11,074 nucleotides of DNA from contig CAAEEV010000019.1 of assembly GCA_900754955.1 (NCBI GenBank), forward strand, positions 1-11,074, written 5' to 3'. The notes under the pieces are model-generated. The model searched no databases. It was not told the DNA's origin and saw nothing but the letters and a program-made list of their open reading frames with translations. This stretch comes from Eggerthellaceae bacterium (GTDB lineage Bacteria; Actinomycetota; Coriobacteriia; Coriobacteriales; Eggerthellaceae). Positions within the stretch are counted from its first letter, which is position 1; the number at the start of each line of letters is the position of its first letter. The position numbers were made by a program, and so were the translations under genes. Below are positions 1 to 7,375 of this stretch, one piece after another.

Positions 1-1
1 C

Positions 2-862
2 GGCGATGCTCGCATCGCCTTCGGCGAGCATGTGACGCGCCATCTCCATCCGCTTCTCGCGAATACACTCCGCTACGCCCGCACCGCGCACCTGCCTGAA
101 CGCCTCGCAGAGGCGCGAGCGGCTCACGTACAGCTCGCGTGCGATGGATTTCGCCGTGAGAGGCTCGGCGAAGCGCGCGGAGATGAGGGCTTCGGCTCGC
201 TCGACGAGCGAGCGATCCTTCTGCCGAACCCGCGTTCCGACGTCAGCATCGGAACGTGCCAGGAGAACGCCTAACGCCTCGAGCGCCTTAGCGTGAAAAT
301 ACGGAGCGGCCCCAGGCAGCGCCGCGCGCTCGGGCGAAAACGAGCGCAGGATGAACCGCATCTCTGCCGGAGGATTCGTGGGGTCGAACGACCGCATCGC
401 CTCACCTGCGCTTTCAAAATCGCCTGGGAACGCCCTTGCCAGCCTTCCGAAATAGTCTGGAGTGTAGGTGATGCTCGTCGACTCATAGAGCACGCCCGCC
501 TGCATGAGGCAGCGCGTTGTCCCGCCCGTCTGCGAGAACGCTGCGAGGTTCTCCGTATCGGCGAGAGCGTCGGGCCCGACGCCCGGCAGCGAAAGATATG
601 TCGCGCGTGATCCCGAGAAGATGCAGGAGAAATCTGTCGGCCGTTCTTCGAGCACGAGAGGCCTTTTCAAACGCAGCGAATGCATGCTCACGAGGCAGTC
701 GTCGCCGAGCGGGACGGTCCAGAGGAACCCTTCGCCGAGCGCGTCCGGTAGCCTGCCGTACAGCCCGCAGCGGATGGGCTCCATCTTGATGGAGAGCTGC
801 TCTGTCTGCGGCTCAACAAACGTCAGCAGATGATCTGGCAAAGCCGAGCTCAGTGCACTCAT
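2..862 (-). CDS. AraC family transcriptional regulator, PchR-like (C-terminus cut by window start)
   Basis: About 287 residues are visible on the minus strand, starting MSALSSALPDHLL, and the frame stays open to the window edge. The C-terminal part is an AraC-type double helix-turn-helix. The first helix pair lies around residues 235-262 (AKSIARELYVSRSRLCEAF), followed by the linker helix ECIREKRMEMARHMLAEG and the start of the second HTH (DASIA). Some 25-35 residues are probably missing. The segment before the HTH (YFHAKALEALGVLLA) resembles the linker of PchR, the AraC-type regulator of siderophore genes. The start at 862 is supported by GGAAGGGG six bases upstream. It is divergent from the ABC pair at 1043, so control of that operon is likely. 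The effector-binding N-terminal domain has no diagnostic motif I recognise, and iron-siderophore sensing is inferred from family and context only. Confidence 0.88.
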   Translation of the reverse strand, partial: MSALSSALPDHLLTFVEPQTEQLSIKMEPIRCGLYGRLPDALGEGFLWTVPLGDDCLVSMHSLRLKRPLVLEERPTDFSCIFSGSRATYLSLPGVGPDALADTENLAAFSQTGGTTRCLMQAGVLYESTSITYTPDYFGRLARAFPGDFESAGEAMRSFDPTNPPAEMRFILRSFSPERAALPGAAPYFHAKALEALGVLLARSDADVGTRVRQKDRSLVERAEALISARFAEPLTAKSIARELYVSRSRLCEAFRQVRGAGVAECIREKRMEMARHMLAEGDASIA

Positions 863-950
863 TCAGATCCCCTTCCGACCATTGGTTTCGGCATCGTCCC
901 GATTCGTTTCGAGAGCGTCCGCAGTTACCGCAACGTGAGCTTCGCCCTCG

Positions 951-978
951 ATCATAATGATAAGTTAACTATGTTTAA
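951..978 (-). promoter_or_regulatory. candidate promoter for the AraC-like gene
   Basis: On the minus strand TTAAAC (978-973) and TATGAT (956-951) are separated by 16 bases. This would give a leader of roughly 75-80 nt for the regulator. The -10 matches consensus at 5 of 6 positions but the -35 is weak. The -35 lies inside the palindrome at 962-980, so a protein bound there would also affect this promoter. On the plus strand CATAAT (953-958) could be the -10 for the ABC operon, without a good -35. Confidence 0.35.
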
Positions 979-980
979 CT
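962..980. promoter_or_regulatory. candidate operator in the AraC/ABC divergent region
   Basis: AGTTAACTATGTTTAACT (963-980) is an inverted repeat with 6-bp arms AGTTAA/TTAACT. The 19 bp from 962 match the palindrome in front of the methyltransferase gene (5545-5563) at 12 of 19 positions, including the core TGTTTAA. The same bases can also be read as a 10-bp direct repeat (GTTAACTATG then TTTAACTATC, 964-983), the layout expected for an AraC-type site. It lies 63 bp upstream of the first ABC gene. Which regulator binds cannot be decided from sequence. Confidence 0.5.
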
Positions 981-1042
981 ATCAAGCGCACCAGGCCGCT
1001 GCGCAGTACAGGGCGGTGCGCAGCGTGAGAATCGGAGGTTGT

Positions 1043-2851
1043 ATGGGACAGAAAGGGGAAAGCTCCTCGCGCAAACGCGGCGCCGTCGCACGACTGCTCG
1101 ACTTCGCCGGGCCACGTAAGGCGCTCACGTACGCGGGCTGCGTACTTTCGGCGCTGTCGATGGTCGTGGGGTTCGGCCCGTACGTGTGCATCTGGCTTGT
1201 GGCGCGCGACCTCATCGCGGTCGCGCCTGACTGGAGCGCGGCTGCGGGCATCGCAGCCTACGGATGGTGGGCGCTCGGCTTCTCGGCGGCGTCCATCCTG
1301 TTGTACTTCGCGGGGCTCATGTGCACGCACCTGGCGGCGTTCCGCTGCGCGGCGAACATGCGCAAGCAGGCGACCGAGCACCTGATGCACGCGTCGCTCG
1401 GCTACTTCGACACGCACGCCTCGGGCGCGCTGCGGCGCGTGGTCGACGGCTGCGCGGCGGAGACGGAAGGGCTGCTTGCGCACAAGCTGCCCGACACGGC
1501 GGGATCCATCGCCATGATCGTCGGCATGCTCGCGCTGTTCTTCGCGTTCGACTGGCGGCTGGGGCTCGCGTGCCTGGTGCCTGTTATCCTCTCGCTTGCG
1601 TGCCTGTTCTACATGATGGGCGGACGCGGCATGGACTTCATGACGAAGTACATGGAGTCGCTCGTCAAGATGAACAAGACGGGCACCGAGTACGTGCGCG
1701 GCATCCCCGTGGTGAAGGTGTTCCAGCAGACGGTCTATTCCTTCAAGGCGTTCCATGACGCCATCGAGGAGTTCACGCGCCTCGCGCAGGACTACGCCGT
1801 CAAGTGGTGTCAGACGCCGCAGTCGCTCTCGCTCACCGTCATCAACGGCGTGGCCGTGTTCCTTGTGCCCGTCGCCATTCTGCTGGCGCCCGGCGAGGGC
1901 GATTTCGGGACGTTCCTGGCCAACTTCGCGTTCTATGCCATCTTCTCGGCGGTCATCCCCACGGCTATGACGCGCGTGATGTTCATGTCCGAGGCGTTCC
2001 AGTCAGCCGCCGATGCTGTGTCCCGCGTCGAGGAGGTGCTCGCGGCCCCCGTGATCGAGGCGCCGGCGAGCCCGAAGGCGCCCAAGGACAACTCCATCGT
2101 GTTCGAGGATGTGAGCTTCACCTACGAAGGGGCGGATTCGCCCGCGCTCAGCCATGTGAGCTTCGAGGTGCCCGCGGGGTCGACAGTGGCGCTCGTGGGG
2201 CCATCGGGCGGCGGCAAGACCACGGCGGCGAGCCTCGTGCCGCGGTTCTGGGACGCGAACGATGGCCGCGTGCTCTTCGGCGGCGTCGATGTGCGCGACA
2301 TGGATCCTCACGACCTTATGGATCGCGTGGCGTTCGTGTTCCAGGCGAACCGCTTGTTCAAGCAGAGCATCCTCGAGAACGTGCGCGCGGCGCGCCCCGA
2401 TGCGACACGTGAGGAGGTGCTCGTGGCGCTCCACGCCGCCCAGTGCGACGACATCGTCGAGAAGCTAGCCGACGGCGTCGACACCGTGTACGGCGCGGAG
2501 GGCACCCATCTTTCCGGCGGCGAGGTGCAGCGGCTCATGCTGGCGCGTGCCATCCTGAAGCGCGCCGACGTGGTGGTTCTTGATGAGGCGACGGCCTTCG
2601 CCGACCCCGAGAACGAGGCGAAGATCCAACGCGCGTTCTCCGAACTCGCGCGCGGGCGCACCGTGCTCATGGTGGCTCACCGCCTATCCACCGTGCGCAA
2701 TGCCGACAGAATCGTAGTGCTCGACGACGGACGCGCGGTCGAGCAAGGCACTCACGACGAGCTGCTGGCGGCGGGCGGTCTGTACGCGCGCATGTGGGCC
2801 GACTACGAGCGGGCGGTCAGCTGGAAGATCACGTCCGAGGAGGTGGCCTAG
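1043..2851 (+). CDS. ABC transporter, fused permease/ATPase, YbtP/IrtA-like subunit
   Basis: This 602-residue half-transporter has an N-terminal six-helix exporter-fold membrane domain (about 25-310) and a C-terminal nucleotide-binding domain (about 355-590). Visible motifs are Walker A GPSGGGKTT (386-394), Q-loop Q434, signature LSGGE (490-494), Walker B VVVLDE (510-515, catalytic Glu515) and switch His546. The D-loop is FADP instead of the usual SALD, and ATAFADPENE together with an AHKLPD segment in the membrane domain are typical of the YbtP/IrtA branch, known to import iron-siderophore complexes despite the exporter fold. The start at 1043 was chosen for GGAGG four bases upstream; the in-frame ATG at 830 would cover the divergent promoter and overlap the AraC gene. 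It abuts the next ABC gene with no gap, so the two probably form a heterodimer. Substrate and direction are inferred; a drug exporter remains possible. Confidence 0.93.
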   Translation: MGQKGESSSRKRGAVARLLDFAGPRKALTYAGCVLSALSMVVGFGPYVCIWLVARDLIAVAPDWSAAAGIAAYGWWALGFSAASILLYFAGLMCTHLAAFRCAANMRKQATEHLMHASLGYFDTHASGALRRVVDGCAAETEGLLAHKLPDTAGSIAMIVGMLALFFAFDWRLGLACLVPVILSLACLFYMMGGRGMDFMTKYMESLVKMNKTGTEYVRGIPVVKVFQQTVYSFKAFHDAIEEFTRLAQDYAVKWCQTPQSLSLTVINGVAVFLVPVAILLAPGEGDFGTFLANFAFYAIFSAVIPTAMTRVMFMSEAFQSAADAVSRVEEVLAAPVIEAPASPKAPKDNSIVFEDVSFTYEGADSPALSHVSFEVPAGSTVALVGPSGGGKTTAASLVPRFWDANDGRVLFGGVDVRDMDPHDLMDRVAFVFQANRLFKQSILENVRAARPDATREEVLVALHAAQCDDIVEKLADGVDTVYGAEGTHLSGGEVQRLMLARAILKRADVVVLDEATAFADPENEAKIQRAFSELARGRTVLMVAHRLSTVRNADRIVVLDDGRAVEQGTHDELLAAGGLYARMWADYERAVSWKITSEEVA

Positions 2852-4588
2852 ATGTCCATCAAAGAGAAGTACGGACTCACCGACGAGGGCGTGCGCAACG
2901 TCAAGCTGGGAGCCGTCTGGACTGCGGTATCGAACCTTGTGGTGTTCGCGGGCGTGGGCGCGCTCTTCCTGGCTATGGGGGCGTTCATGGACCATCTGGC
3001 AGGCGGCGCGGCGCTGCCCGACATCGTGCCGTACGCTATCGGGCTCATCGTGTTCGCGGTCGTGCTGTTCTTCACGGAATACTTCGCCTATTACTACCAA
3101 TACGGCGTCATCTACAAGGAGAGCGGCAGACTGCGCATCGGGCTTGCGGAGCGACTGCGCAAGCTCCCGCTGTCGTTTTTCGGCAGGCGCGATCTGGCCG
3201 ACCTTACCGAGACCATCATGGGCGACGTGAAGACCATCGAGCACGCCTACAGCCATGTGCTGCCCGAGCTCTACGGCGCCTACATCATGCTGGGCGTGGC
3301 AGCGGTGGGGCTTGTCGCGTTCGACTGGCGGCTTGCGATCGCGGCGCTATGGAGCGCGCCGGTGGCGCTCGGGCTGCTGTTCGGCGCGCGCCGCGCGCTC
3401 CAGCCCATGATGCACGCCACCCGCATGAGGGGTCTCGCCATCTCCGAGGACATCCAGGAGGCGCTCGAATGCGTGCGCGAGGTGCGCGCGACCAACCAGG
3501 AGGAGCGCTACCTCGAGCACATCCGCGCCGACATCGACGCGGCTGAGCGCCAGGCGGCGAAGTCCGAGATCGCATGCGGCGTCTGCGTGAACGGCGCGCA
3601 GATCGTGCTGCGGCTGGGCATCGCCACCACTATCCTCGCAGGCTCGATGCTCGTGCTCGACGGGTCGTGCGGCTTCATGACGCTGTTCTGCTTCCTGTTG
3701 GTGGCGTCGCGCATCTACGCGCCGTTCGACCAGTGCCTCATGCTCATCGCGGAGCTGTTTTCGGCGAAGACCTCGGCTGCCCGCATGAAGGCCTTTTACG
3801 ACGAACCGCTGGCGGGAGGCGCGGAGACTTTCGAGCCGCGTGGCCACGACGTGGCCTTCGAGAACGTGGGCTTCTCGTATGGCGAGGGTGGGCCGAAGGT
3901 GCTCGACGGCGTGACGTTCACGGCTAAGGAAGGAGAGGTCACGGCGCTGGTGGGGCCTTCCGGATCGGGCAAGTCCACCTGTGCGCGCCTGGCTGCGAGG
4001 CTGTGGGACGCGACCGAGGGGCGCGTGACGGTCGGCGGCGTGGACGTGGAAACGATCGATCCCGAGGTGCTGCTGCGCGATTTCTCGGTGGTGTTCCAGG
4101 ATGTGGTGCTCTTCGACGACACGGTGGCGGGCAACGTGCGACTGGGCAGGCGCGGGGCGACCGACGAGGAGGTGCTGGCAGCTGCGCGCGCGGCGAACTG
4201 CGACGGGTTCGTCTCCCGCATGCCAGAGGGCTATGGGACCATGGTCGGCGAAAACGGCGCGCGGCTTTCGGGCGGCGAGCGCCAGCGCATCTCCATCGCA
4301 CGGGCGCTCTTGAAGGATGCGCCGATCGTGCTTTTGGACGAGGCGACGGCATCGCTCGACGTGGAGAACGAGACCGAGGTGCAAGGCGCGCTTAGCCGCT
4401 TGCTCGCGGGGCGCACGGTAATCGTGATCGCCCACCGCATGCGCACCGTCATGGCGGCCGATCGTGTGGTCGTGCTCGACGGCGGACGCGTGGCCGAGCA
4501 GGGCAGCCCCGCCGAGCTCCTGGCGCGGGACGGTCTGTTCGCCCGCATGGTGCGCTTGCAGACCGAGAGCGCGGACTGGGCGCTGTAG
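2852..4588 (+). CDS. ABC transporter, fused permease/ATPase, YbtQ/IrtB-like subunit
   Basis: This 578-residue protein has the same layout as its upstream partner: an exporter-type membrane domain (about 15-290), then an ATPase domain (about 335-570). It has Walker A GPSGSGKST (368-376), Q416, signature LSGGE (472-476), Walker B IVLLDE (492-497), a canonical D-loop SLD (501-503) and His528, so its ATPase site residues are complete. The membrane domain contains LAERLRKLPLSFFGRRDLADL, a pattern typical of the YbtQ-like partner. The ATG follows the stop codon of the first ABC gene directly, and its Shine-Dalgarno GAGGAGG (2837-2843) sits inside the upstream gene, so translation is probably coupled. 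The pair should work as one membrane heterodimer. Linkage to an AraC/PchR-like regulator favours metal-chelate uptake; linkage to TetR-type sites favours a xenobiotic or peptide substrate. Confidence 0.93.
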   Translation: MSIKEKYGLTDEGVRNVKLGAVWTAVSNLVVFAGVGALFLAMGAFMDHLAGGAALPDIVPYAIGLIVFAVVLFFTEYFAYYYQYGVIYKESGRLRIGLAERLRKLPLSFFGRRDLADLTETIMGDVKTIEHAYSHVLPELYGAYIMLGVAAVGLVAFDWRLAIAALWSAPVALGLLFGARRALQPMMHATRMRGLAISEDIQEALECVREVRATNQEERYLEHIRADIDAAERQAAKSEIACGVCVNGAQIVLRLGIATTILAGSMLVLDGSCGFMTLFCFLLVASRIYAPFDQCLMLIAELFSAKTSAARMKAFYDEPLAGGAETFEPRGHDVAFENVGFSYGEGGPKVLDGVTFTAKEGEVTALVGPSGSGKSTCARLAARLWDATEGRVTVGGVDVETIDPEVLLRDFSVVFQDVVLFDDTVAGNVRLGRRGATDEEVLAAARAANCDGFVSRMPEGYGTMVGENGARLSGGERQRISIARALLKDAPIVLLDEATASLDVENETEVQGALSRLLAGRTVIVIAHRMRTVMAADRVVVLDGGRVAEQGSPAELLARDGLFARMVRLQTESADWAL

Positions 4589-4611
4589 AGATACGGAAGG
4601 TGATTCTGGTT

Positions 4612-4649
4612 GCGACGGCTGCAAGGGGATGTCCCTCTGCAGCCGTCGC
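4612..4649 (+). terminator. hairpin after the ABC operon (terminator-like, no T tract)
   Basis: GCGACGGCTGCA (4612-4623) and TGCAGCCGTCGC (4638-4649) form a perfect 12-bp stem. Inside it AGGG/CCCT adds four more pairs around a GATGT loop with a one-base bulge. It begins 23 bp after the stop of the second ABC gene. No run of T follows, so simple intrinsic termination is not assured. It may act as a 3' stabiliser or a Rho-type end. Confidence 0.6.
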
Positions 4650-4860
4650 GCATGAGCACGGACGCCCGCCCCGCACTATGGCGCCGCCATGCCAGCCGAA
4701 GACGCCCGAGAAAGAGGGCTTGGTCGTTCGCATGCGTTCGAAGAGGAGCTTTCGCGATTCTCCCAGCTCTGCTACGCGATGAGCCCCTCGTCATCCAGAT
4801 GGTTCTCTCGTCATCCAGGTGAATGCTACTTTGCTCCGCTTCTCCTTTCCCGTCATTTGT
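4650..4860. other. non-coding stretch between ABC operon and TetR gene
   Basis: No credible gene was found here. Short open frames have no ribosome binding site and no recognisable sequence. The only structure seen is a direct repeat at 4787-4801 and 4807-4821. The last 60 bases are richer in T and A than the neighbouring genes, as expected for a promoter region. Confidence 0.6.
4787..4821. repeat. 15-bp direct repeat with 20-bp period
   Basis: CTCGTCATCCAGATG (4787-4801) and CTCGTCATCCAGGTG (4807-4821) differ at one position and are spaced exactly 20 bp start to start, about two helical turns. They lie roughly 40 bp upstream of the predicted TetR promoter, which would suit a pair of activator sites, but no binding protein can be named. 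Confidence 0.55.
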
Positions 4861-4879
4861 TGTTGACCAATGTTCAATA
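4861..4879. promoter_or_regulatory. candidate TetR operator over the TetR promoter
   Basis: TGTTGACCAATGTTCAATA is an imperfect palindrome. Its reverse complement matches the site in front of the methyltransferase gene (5545-5563) at 16 of 19 positions, with TATTGAACATTG fully shared. It covers the -35 of the predicted promoter, which fits autorepression by the TetR protein encoded just downstream. Confidence 0.7.
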
Positions 4880-4891
4880 ACACGGTATTCT
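4863..4891 (+). promoter_or_regulatory. promoter of the TetR gene
   Basis: TTGACC (4863-4868) and TATTCT (4886-4891) are separated by 17 bases, a good sigma-70 arrangement. Transcription would start near 4898, only about 17 bases before the GTG start and directly at the Shine-Dalgarno. The leader is therefore very short. Confidence 0.6.
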
Positions 4892-4914
4892 ACGGTCGAA
4901 GGAGGTAGCACAAC

Positions 4915-5505
4915 GTGTCAAGAACGGTGAAGGATCCCGAAGAACGCAGGCGCGAGCTGCTCGCCACGGCGATGCGGTTGTTCGCCGAGGAAGGCTACGA
5001 CAACGTGTCGGTGCGGGCGGTGGCGCGCGCCGCCGGCGTGGCGCCGGGATTGGCCTACCACTACTTCGACTCGAAGCAAAACCTGTTCGCTGCTGCCATC
5101 GAGGACTACTCGCAGCGCTGCGCCGAGGGCATCTGCGCGATCTTGGACGATCGCAACCTCACGCTCGATGAGAAGATCGACCGAGCGATTACGCTGGGAT
5201 CTAACAACGACGCGTTCGAGCATGCCGCCTACTTCCACGCGGAGGGCCACGGCGCACTGCACGACCGGCTGTCGCTCGGACTGTGCGAGGCGGTGCGTCC
5301 GCATCTGCGTGCGGCGCTTGAGCTTGACGCGATGCTGCGCGGAATGCCGGCGGGTGATGCAAACGAACTCGCCGCGCTTATGGTCTACGGCTGCATCGGG
5401 CTCGCATCAGGCCCTGGCATGCCAGATGCACGCACGACAGACGCCGCACAGCGCTACCTCTCTGCGCTCATCGCCGAATTCAGATCGAACCCTGCTTCCC
5501 GCTAA
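4915..5505 (+). CDS. TetR/AcrR family transcriptional regulator
   Basis: The 196-residue protein has a TetR-type N-terminal DNA-binding domain. Residues 11-65 contain RRELLATAMRLFAEEGYDNV, then the helix-turn-helix VSVRAVARAAGVAPGLAYHYF (about 31-51) with the usual YHYFDSK motif. The remainder is a divergent all-helical ligand-binding and dimerisation domain with no residues that reveal the ligand. The GTG start at 4915 has a full AAGGAGGT (4899-4906) eight bases upstream. The methyltransferase gene follows after 71 bp. Matching palindromes at 4861 and 5545, plus a weaker one at 962, suggest repression of its own gene, of the methyltransferase and perhaps of the ABC pair, relieved by an unknown small molecule. 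Confidence 0.93.
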   Translation: MSRTVKDPEERRRELLATAMRLFAEEGYDNVSVRAVARAAGVAPGLAYHYFDSKQNLFAAAIEDYSQRCAEGICAILDDRNLTLDEKIDRAITLGSNNDAFEHAAYFHAEGHGALHDRLSLGLCEAVRPHLRAALELDAMLRGMPAGDANELAALMVYGCIGLASGPGMPDARTTDAAQRYLSALIAEFRSNPASR

Positions 5506-5544
5506 GAAGCGCACTCCGCTCTGGGAAGTTTTTTACGCCAATAT

Positions 5545-5563
5545 TATTGAACATTGTTTAATA
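5545..5563. promoter_or_regulatory. candidate TetR operator before the methyltransferase gene
   Basis: TATTGAACATTGTTTAATA is a near-perfect palindrome; only two symmetric pairs and the centre deviate. It ends one base before the ribosome binding site region, 13 bp upstream of the ATG, and matches the site at 4861-4879. The surrounding AT-rich stretch (TATTAT 5542-5547, TTTAAT 5557-5562) could hold a -10 element, but I cannot choose one with a convincing -35. Confidence 0.7.
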
Positions 5564-5576
5564 GAAAGGAACGGTT

Positions 5577-6218
5577 ATGAACGAGGAGAAATCCCGGAAA
5601 GCCAAGGCTCTTTCAAAAGCGGCGTTCGACGCCCAAGCGAAAACCTACGACAAGGGCATGGAGGGAGACCATGCGCGACAGCTCTACCGCATCGTGGCTG
5701 ACAAGGTGACGCAGGCATGCTCCAACATCCACATGCCGCACATCCTCGACCTCGGATGCGGAACGGGCGCGCTTGCAGAAATCATTCAGAGCGAAATCCC
5801 CGATTGCTCCATCGTAGGCATCGACTTGTCACCGCGCATGGTTGAACAAGCGCGCGCCCGTCTCGACGAGCGCGTCGAGATCACAACTGGCGACGCCGAG
5901 CATCTGCCCTTTCCTGATTCCTCGTTTGACGTCGTATATTGCAACGACTCGTTCCACCACTATCCAGACCCCGCTCTAGCCGCGTTTCAAGCATGGCGCG
6001 TGCTGCGCGCAGGCGGCACCTTCGTCATAGGCGACGTCTGGCAGCCGGCGCCAGCGCGAATGATCATGAACGCGTGGATGCCCCACTCGAAAGAAGGAGA
6101 CGTTCGCATCTACTCTGAAACCGAAATGGAGACGATCCTCGGGAGATGGTTCAACGACGTCTGCTGGCAACGAGTTAAATCAACCGCATGTGTTGTTACA
6201 GCCCAGAAAGGAAGATGA
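5577..6218 (+). CDS. class I SAM-dependent methyltransferase (Methyltransf_11/UbiE-like)
   Basis: The 213-residue protein shows the Rossmann-type SAM-binding core: motif I ILDLGCGTG (56-64), the acidic residue of motif II in GIDLS (Asp83, expected to hold the ribose), GDAEHLPF (105-112) near the adenine pocket, and FDVVYCNDSFHHYPDP (117-132) at the post-II/active-site region. The length is normal for a small-molecule methyltransferase of this group. AAAGGA six bases before the ATG supports the start. The acceptor is unknown. Its position directly after TetR and behind a matching operator suggests that it modifies a toxic or signalling compound handled by the same locus. A housekeeping quinone methyltransferase is less likely because no quinone genes are present. 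Confidence 0.9.
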   Translation: MNEEKSRKAKALSKAAFDAQAKTYDKGMEGDHARQLYRIVADKVTQACSNIHMPHILDLGCGTGALAEIIQSEIPDCSIVGIDLSPRMVEQARARLDERVEITTGDAEHLPFPDSSFDVVYCNDSFHHYPDPALAAFQAWRVLRAGGTFVIGDVWQPAPARMIMNAWMPHSKEGDVRIYSETEMETILGRWFNDVCWQRVKSTACVVTAQKGR

Positions 6219-6232
6219 AGCCATACAAGGAC

Positions 6233-6255
6233 GATAAATGGACAGGTCATTTGTC
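6233..6255 (+). repeat. hairpin element copy 1 (GACAGGT loop)
   Basis: GATAAATG, loop GACAGGT, CATTTGTC: an 8-bp stem with one T-G wobble on this strand. It sits between the convergent methyltransferase and DUF4179 genes and reaches to within two bases of the DUF4179 stop codon, so it could serve as a shared 3' end structure. It shares the loop and stem pattern with the elements at 7670, 8451 and 8967. Confidence 0.7.
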
Positions 6256-6256
6256 A

Positions 6257-7375
6257 TCATGCAGCACTCACGGGGATTTCCACGTCGCCCACCGCCACGC
6301 TCACGATATCGTCCACCGCAACGATGCGGTTGTAGGTCGCCGCCTTGGTGACGGCGCTCGTACCGTCGCCCTGTTTCACCGTTGAGCTGTTGGCACTCGT
6401 GGCGTCGAACGTCGTTCCGTCTGCGAAGGTCACGATGACGGGAAGGCTAATGACCGCCTCCTGCTCCGCAAGGGCCTCGCTGCTCACCTGGCCAGGAAGA
6501 GCGCAGTCATCGATCGGGCGATCGATCGTGTAGTCAACCGTGACGCCGAGGGAGGACACCGCCACAGCGTTGATCGTGACGCCTGTGCCCTGCCATGCCG
6601 TGCTCTGACCCGCTGGCAGATCGACGGTCGTGTCCTTGTAGTTCATCTCGAACTTGAAATTCCAGCTGCCCGAGGCCAAGGTCACGAACTCCCCCTCCGC
6701 AGTGCAGATCTCGAGCTTACTCATCGAGAAGCGCGCCGTGCGGCCCACGATGCTCGCATTGTCCCCTGTCTGCACCCCCATGACCTGTACGAGCTGCAGC
6801 GTGTTATCGCTGGGGTCGGCATCGTAGAGCTGGACCGACCCGCCATCAGCCGTCCAGCCGTCCACACGCAGGAACGCGTCGCCCACGTAGTTCAAGGTAC
6901 CGTCTTCGTTGGACTCGATTCCCTTGAGCGCGACGGGATCGTCGAACTTGATGGAATACGCGACGGCGTAGTTGGATCGATCGCCCACCACGGCCTCGGC
7001 TGTTACGGTGACGCCGTTTGAAGTCGCGCTTGCTCCGATGGGTCGGCCCACCTCGTTCAGGAGCTCGGTCTGTGCTGGGTCGCCGCCGAAAACATCAGAA
7101 AACACGTCGGCTGGATTGGGTAGCACCCCCGTCGCCACGGCAATCCCTCCGCCTCCGCCGATGACAAGCGCGGCGGCGAGACAGGCAGCGACCAGAGCGA
7201 GTCGGCGCTTGGGGCGTCGTCCGCCGGCATCCTCTGGAAACTCGACCATACGCATCGGCGCAACAGCACGAGCATCAACCGCCGCCTTCAAGTTGGAGGC
7301 CATACGAACCTTCGCTTTCTCGTCGAATGTGAGCTTGTCGAGGGATGTTTTGTAGGAATCAAGCGGAGAAGTCAT
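6257..7375 (-). CDS. DUF4179 family membrane protein, putative anti-sigma factor
   Basis: This 372-residue protein has a short cytoplasmic N-terminus (1-57, MTSPLDSYKTSLDKL), one membrane segment at about 58-84 (RLALVAACLAAALVIGGGGG), and a large extracytoplasmic part. Residues near 112-142 (ATSNGVTVTAEAVVGDRSNY, then AVAYSIKF) match the start of DUF4179 domains. In other bacteria such proteins are encoded right after ECF sigma genes and are thought to hold the sigma factor at the membrane. Here the start overlaps the end of a sigma region-4 gene by 17 bp, with AAGGAGG (7381-7387) five bases upstream, the classic coupled sigma/anti-sigma layout. The gene appears intact although its sigma partner lacks region 2. 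The extracellular domain is Ser/Thr/Val-rich and beta-like; no catalytic motif is seen. Anti-sigma activity is inferred. Confidence 0.85.
   Translation of the reverse strand: MTSPLDSYKTSLDKLTFDEKAKVRMASNLKAAVDARAVAPMRMVEFPEDAGGRRPKRRLALVAACLAAALVIGGGGGIAVATGVLPNPADVFSDVFGGDPAQTELLNEVGRPIGASATSNGVTVTAEAVVGDRSNYAVAYSIKFDDPVALKGIESNEDGTLNYVGDAFLRVDGWTADGGSVQLYDADPSDNTLQLVQVMGVQTGDNASIVGRTARFSMSKLEICTAEGEFVTLASGSWNFKFEMNYKDTTVDLPAGQSTAWQGTGVTINAVAVSSLGVTVDYTIDRPIDDCALPGQVSSEALAEQEAVISLPVIVTFADGTTFDATSANSSTVKQGDGTSAVTKAATYNRIVAVDDIVSVAVGDVEIPVSAA

Noticed and set aside
830..1042. In-frame N-terminal extension of the first ABC gene to an ATG at 830
   Set aside because: It would overlap the AraC gene start and cover the divergent promoter and operator. 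The extension has no ABC-like sequence, and GGAGG precedes the ATG at 1043.
965..1756. 263-residue open frame antisense to the first ABC gene
   Set aside because: Arg/His-rich shadow of a GC-rich coding strand; it would also run across the operator and start region of the real gene.
3347..4624. 425-residue open frame antisense to the second ABC gene
   Set aside because: Low-complexity His/Arg/Ala-rich translation typical of the opposite strand of GC-rich genes; no ribosome binding site or family pattern.
4600..4882. Several short plus-strand frames between the ABC operon and TetR
   Set aside because: None has a ribosome binding site or recognisable composition, and they overlap the hairpin, the direct repeats and the TetR promoter.
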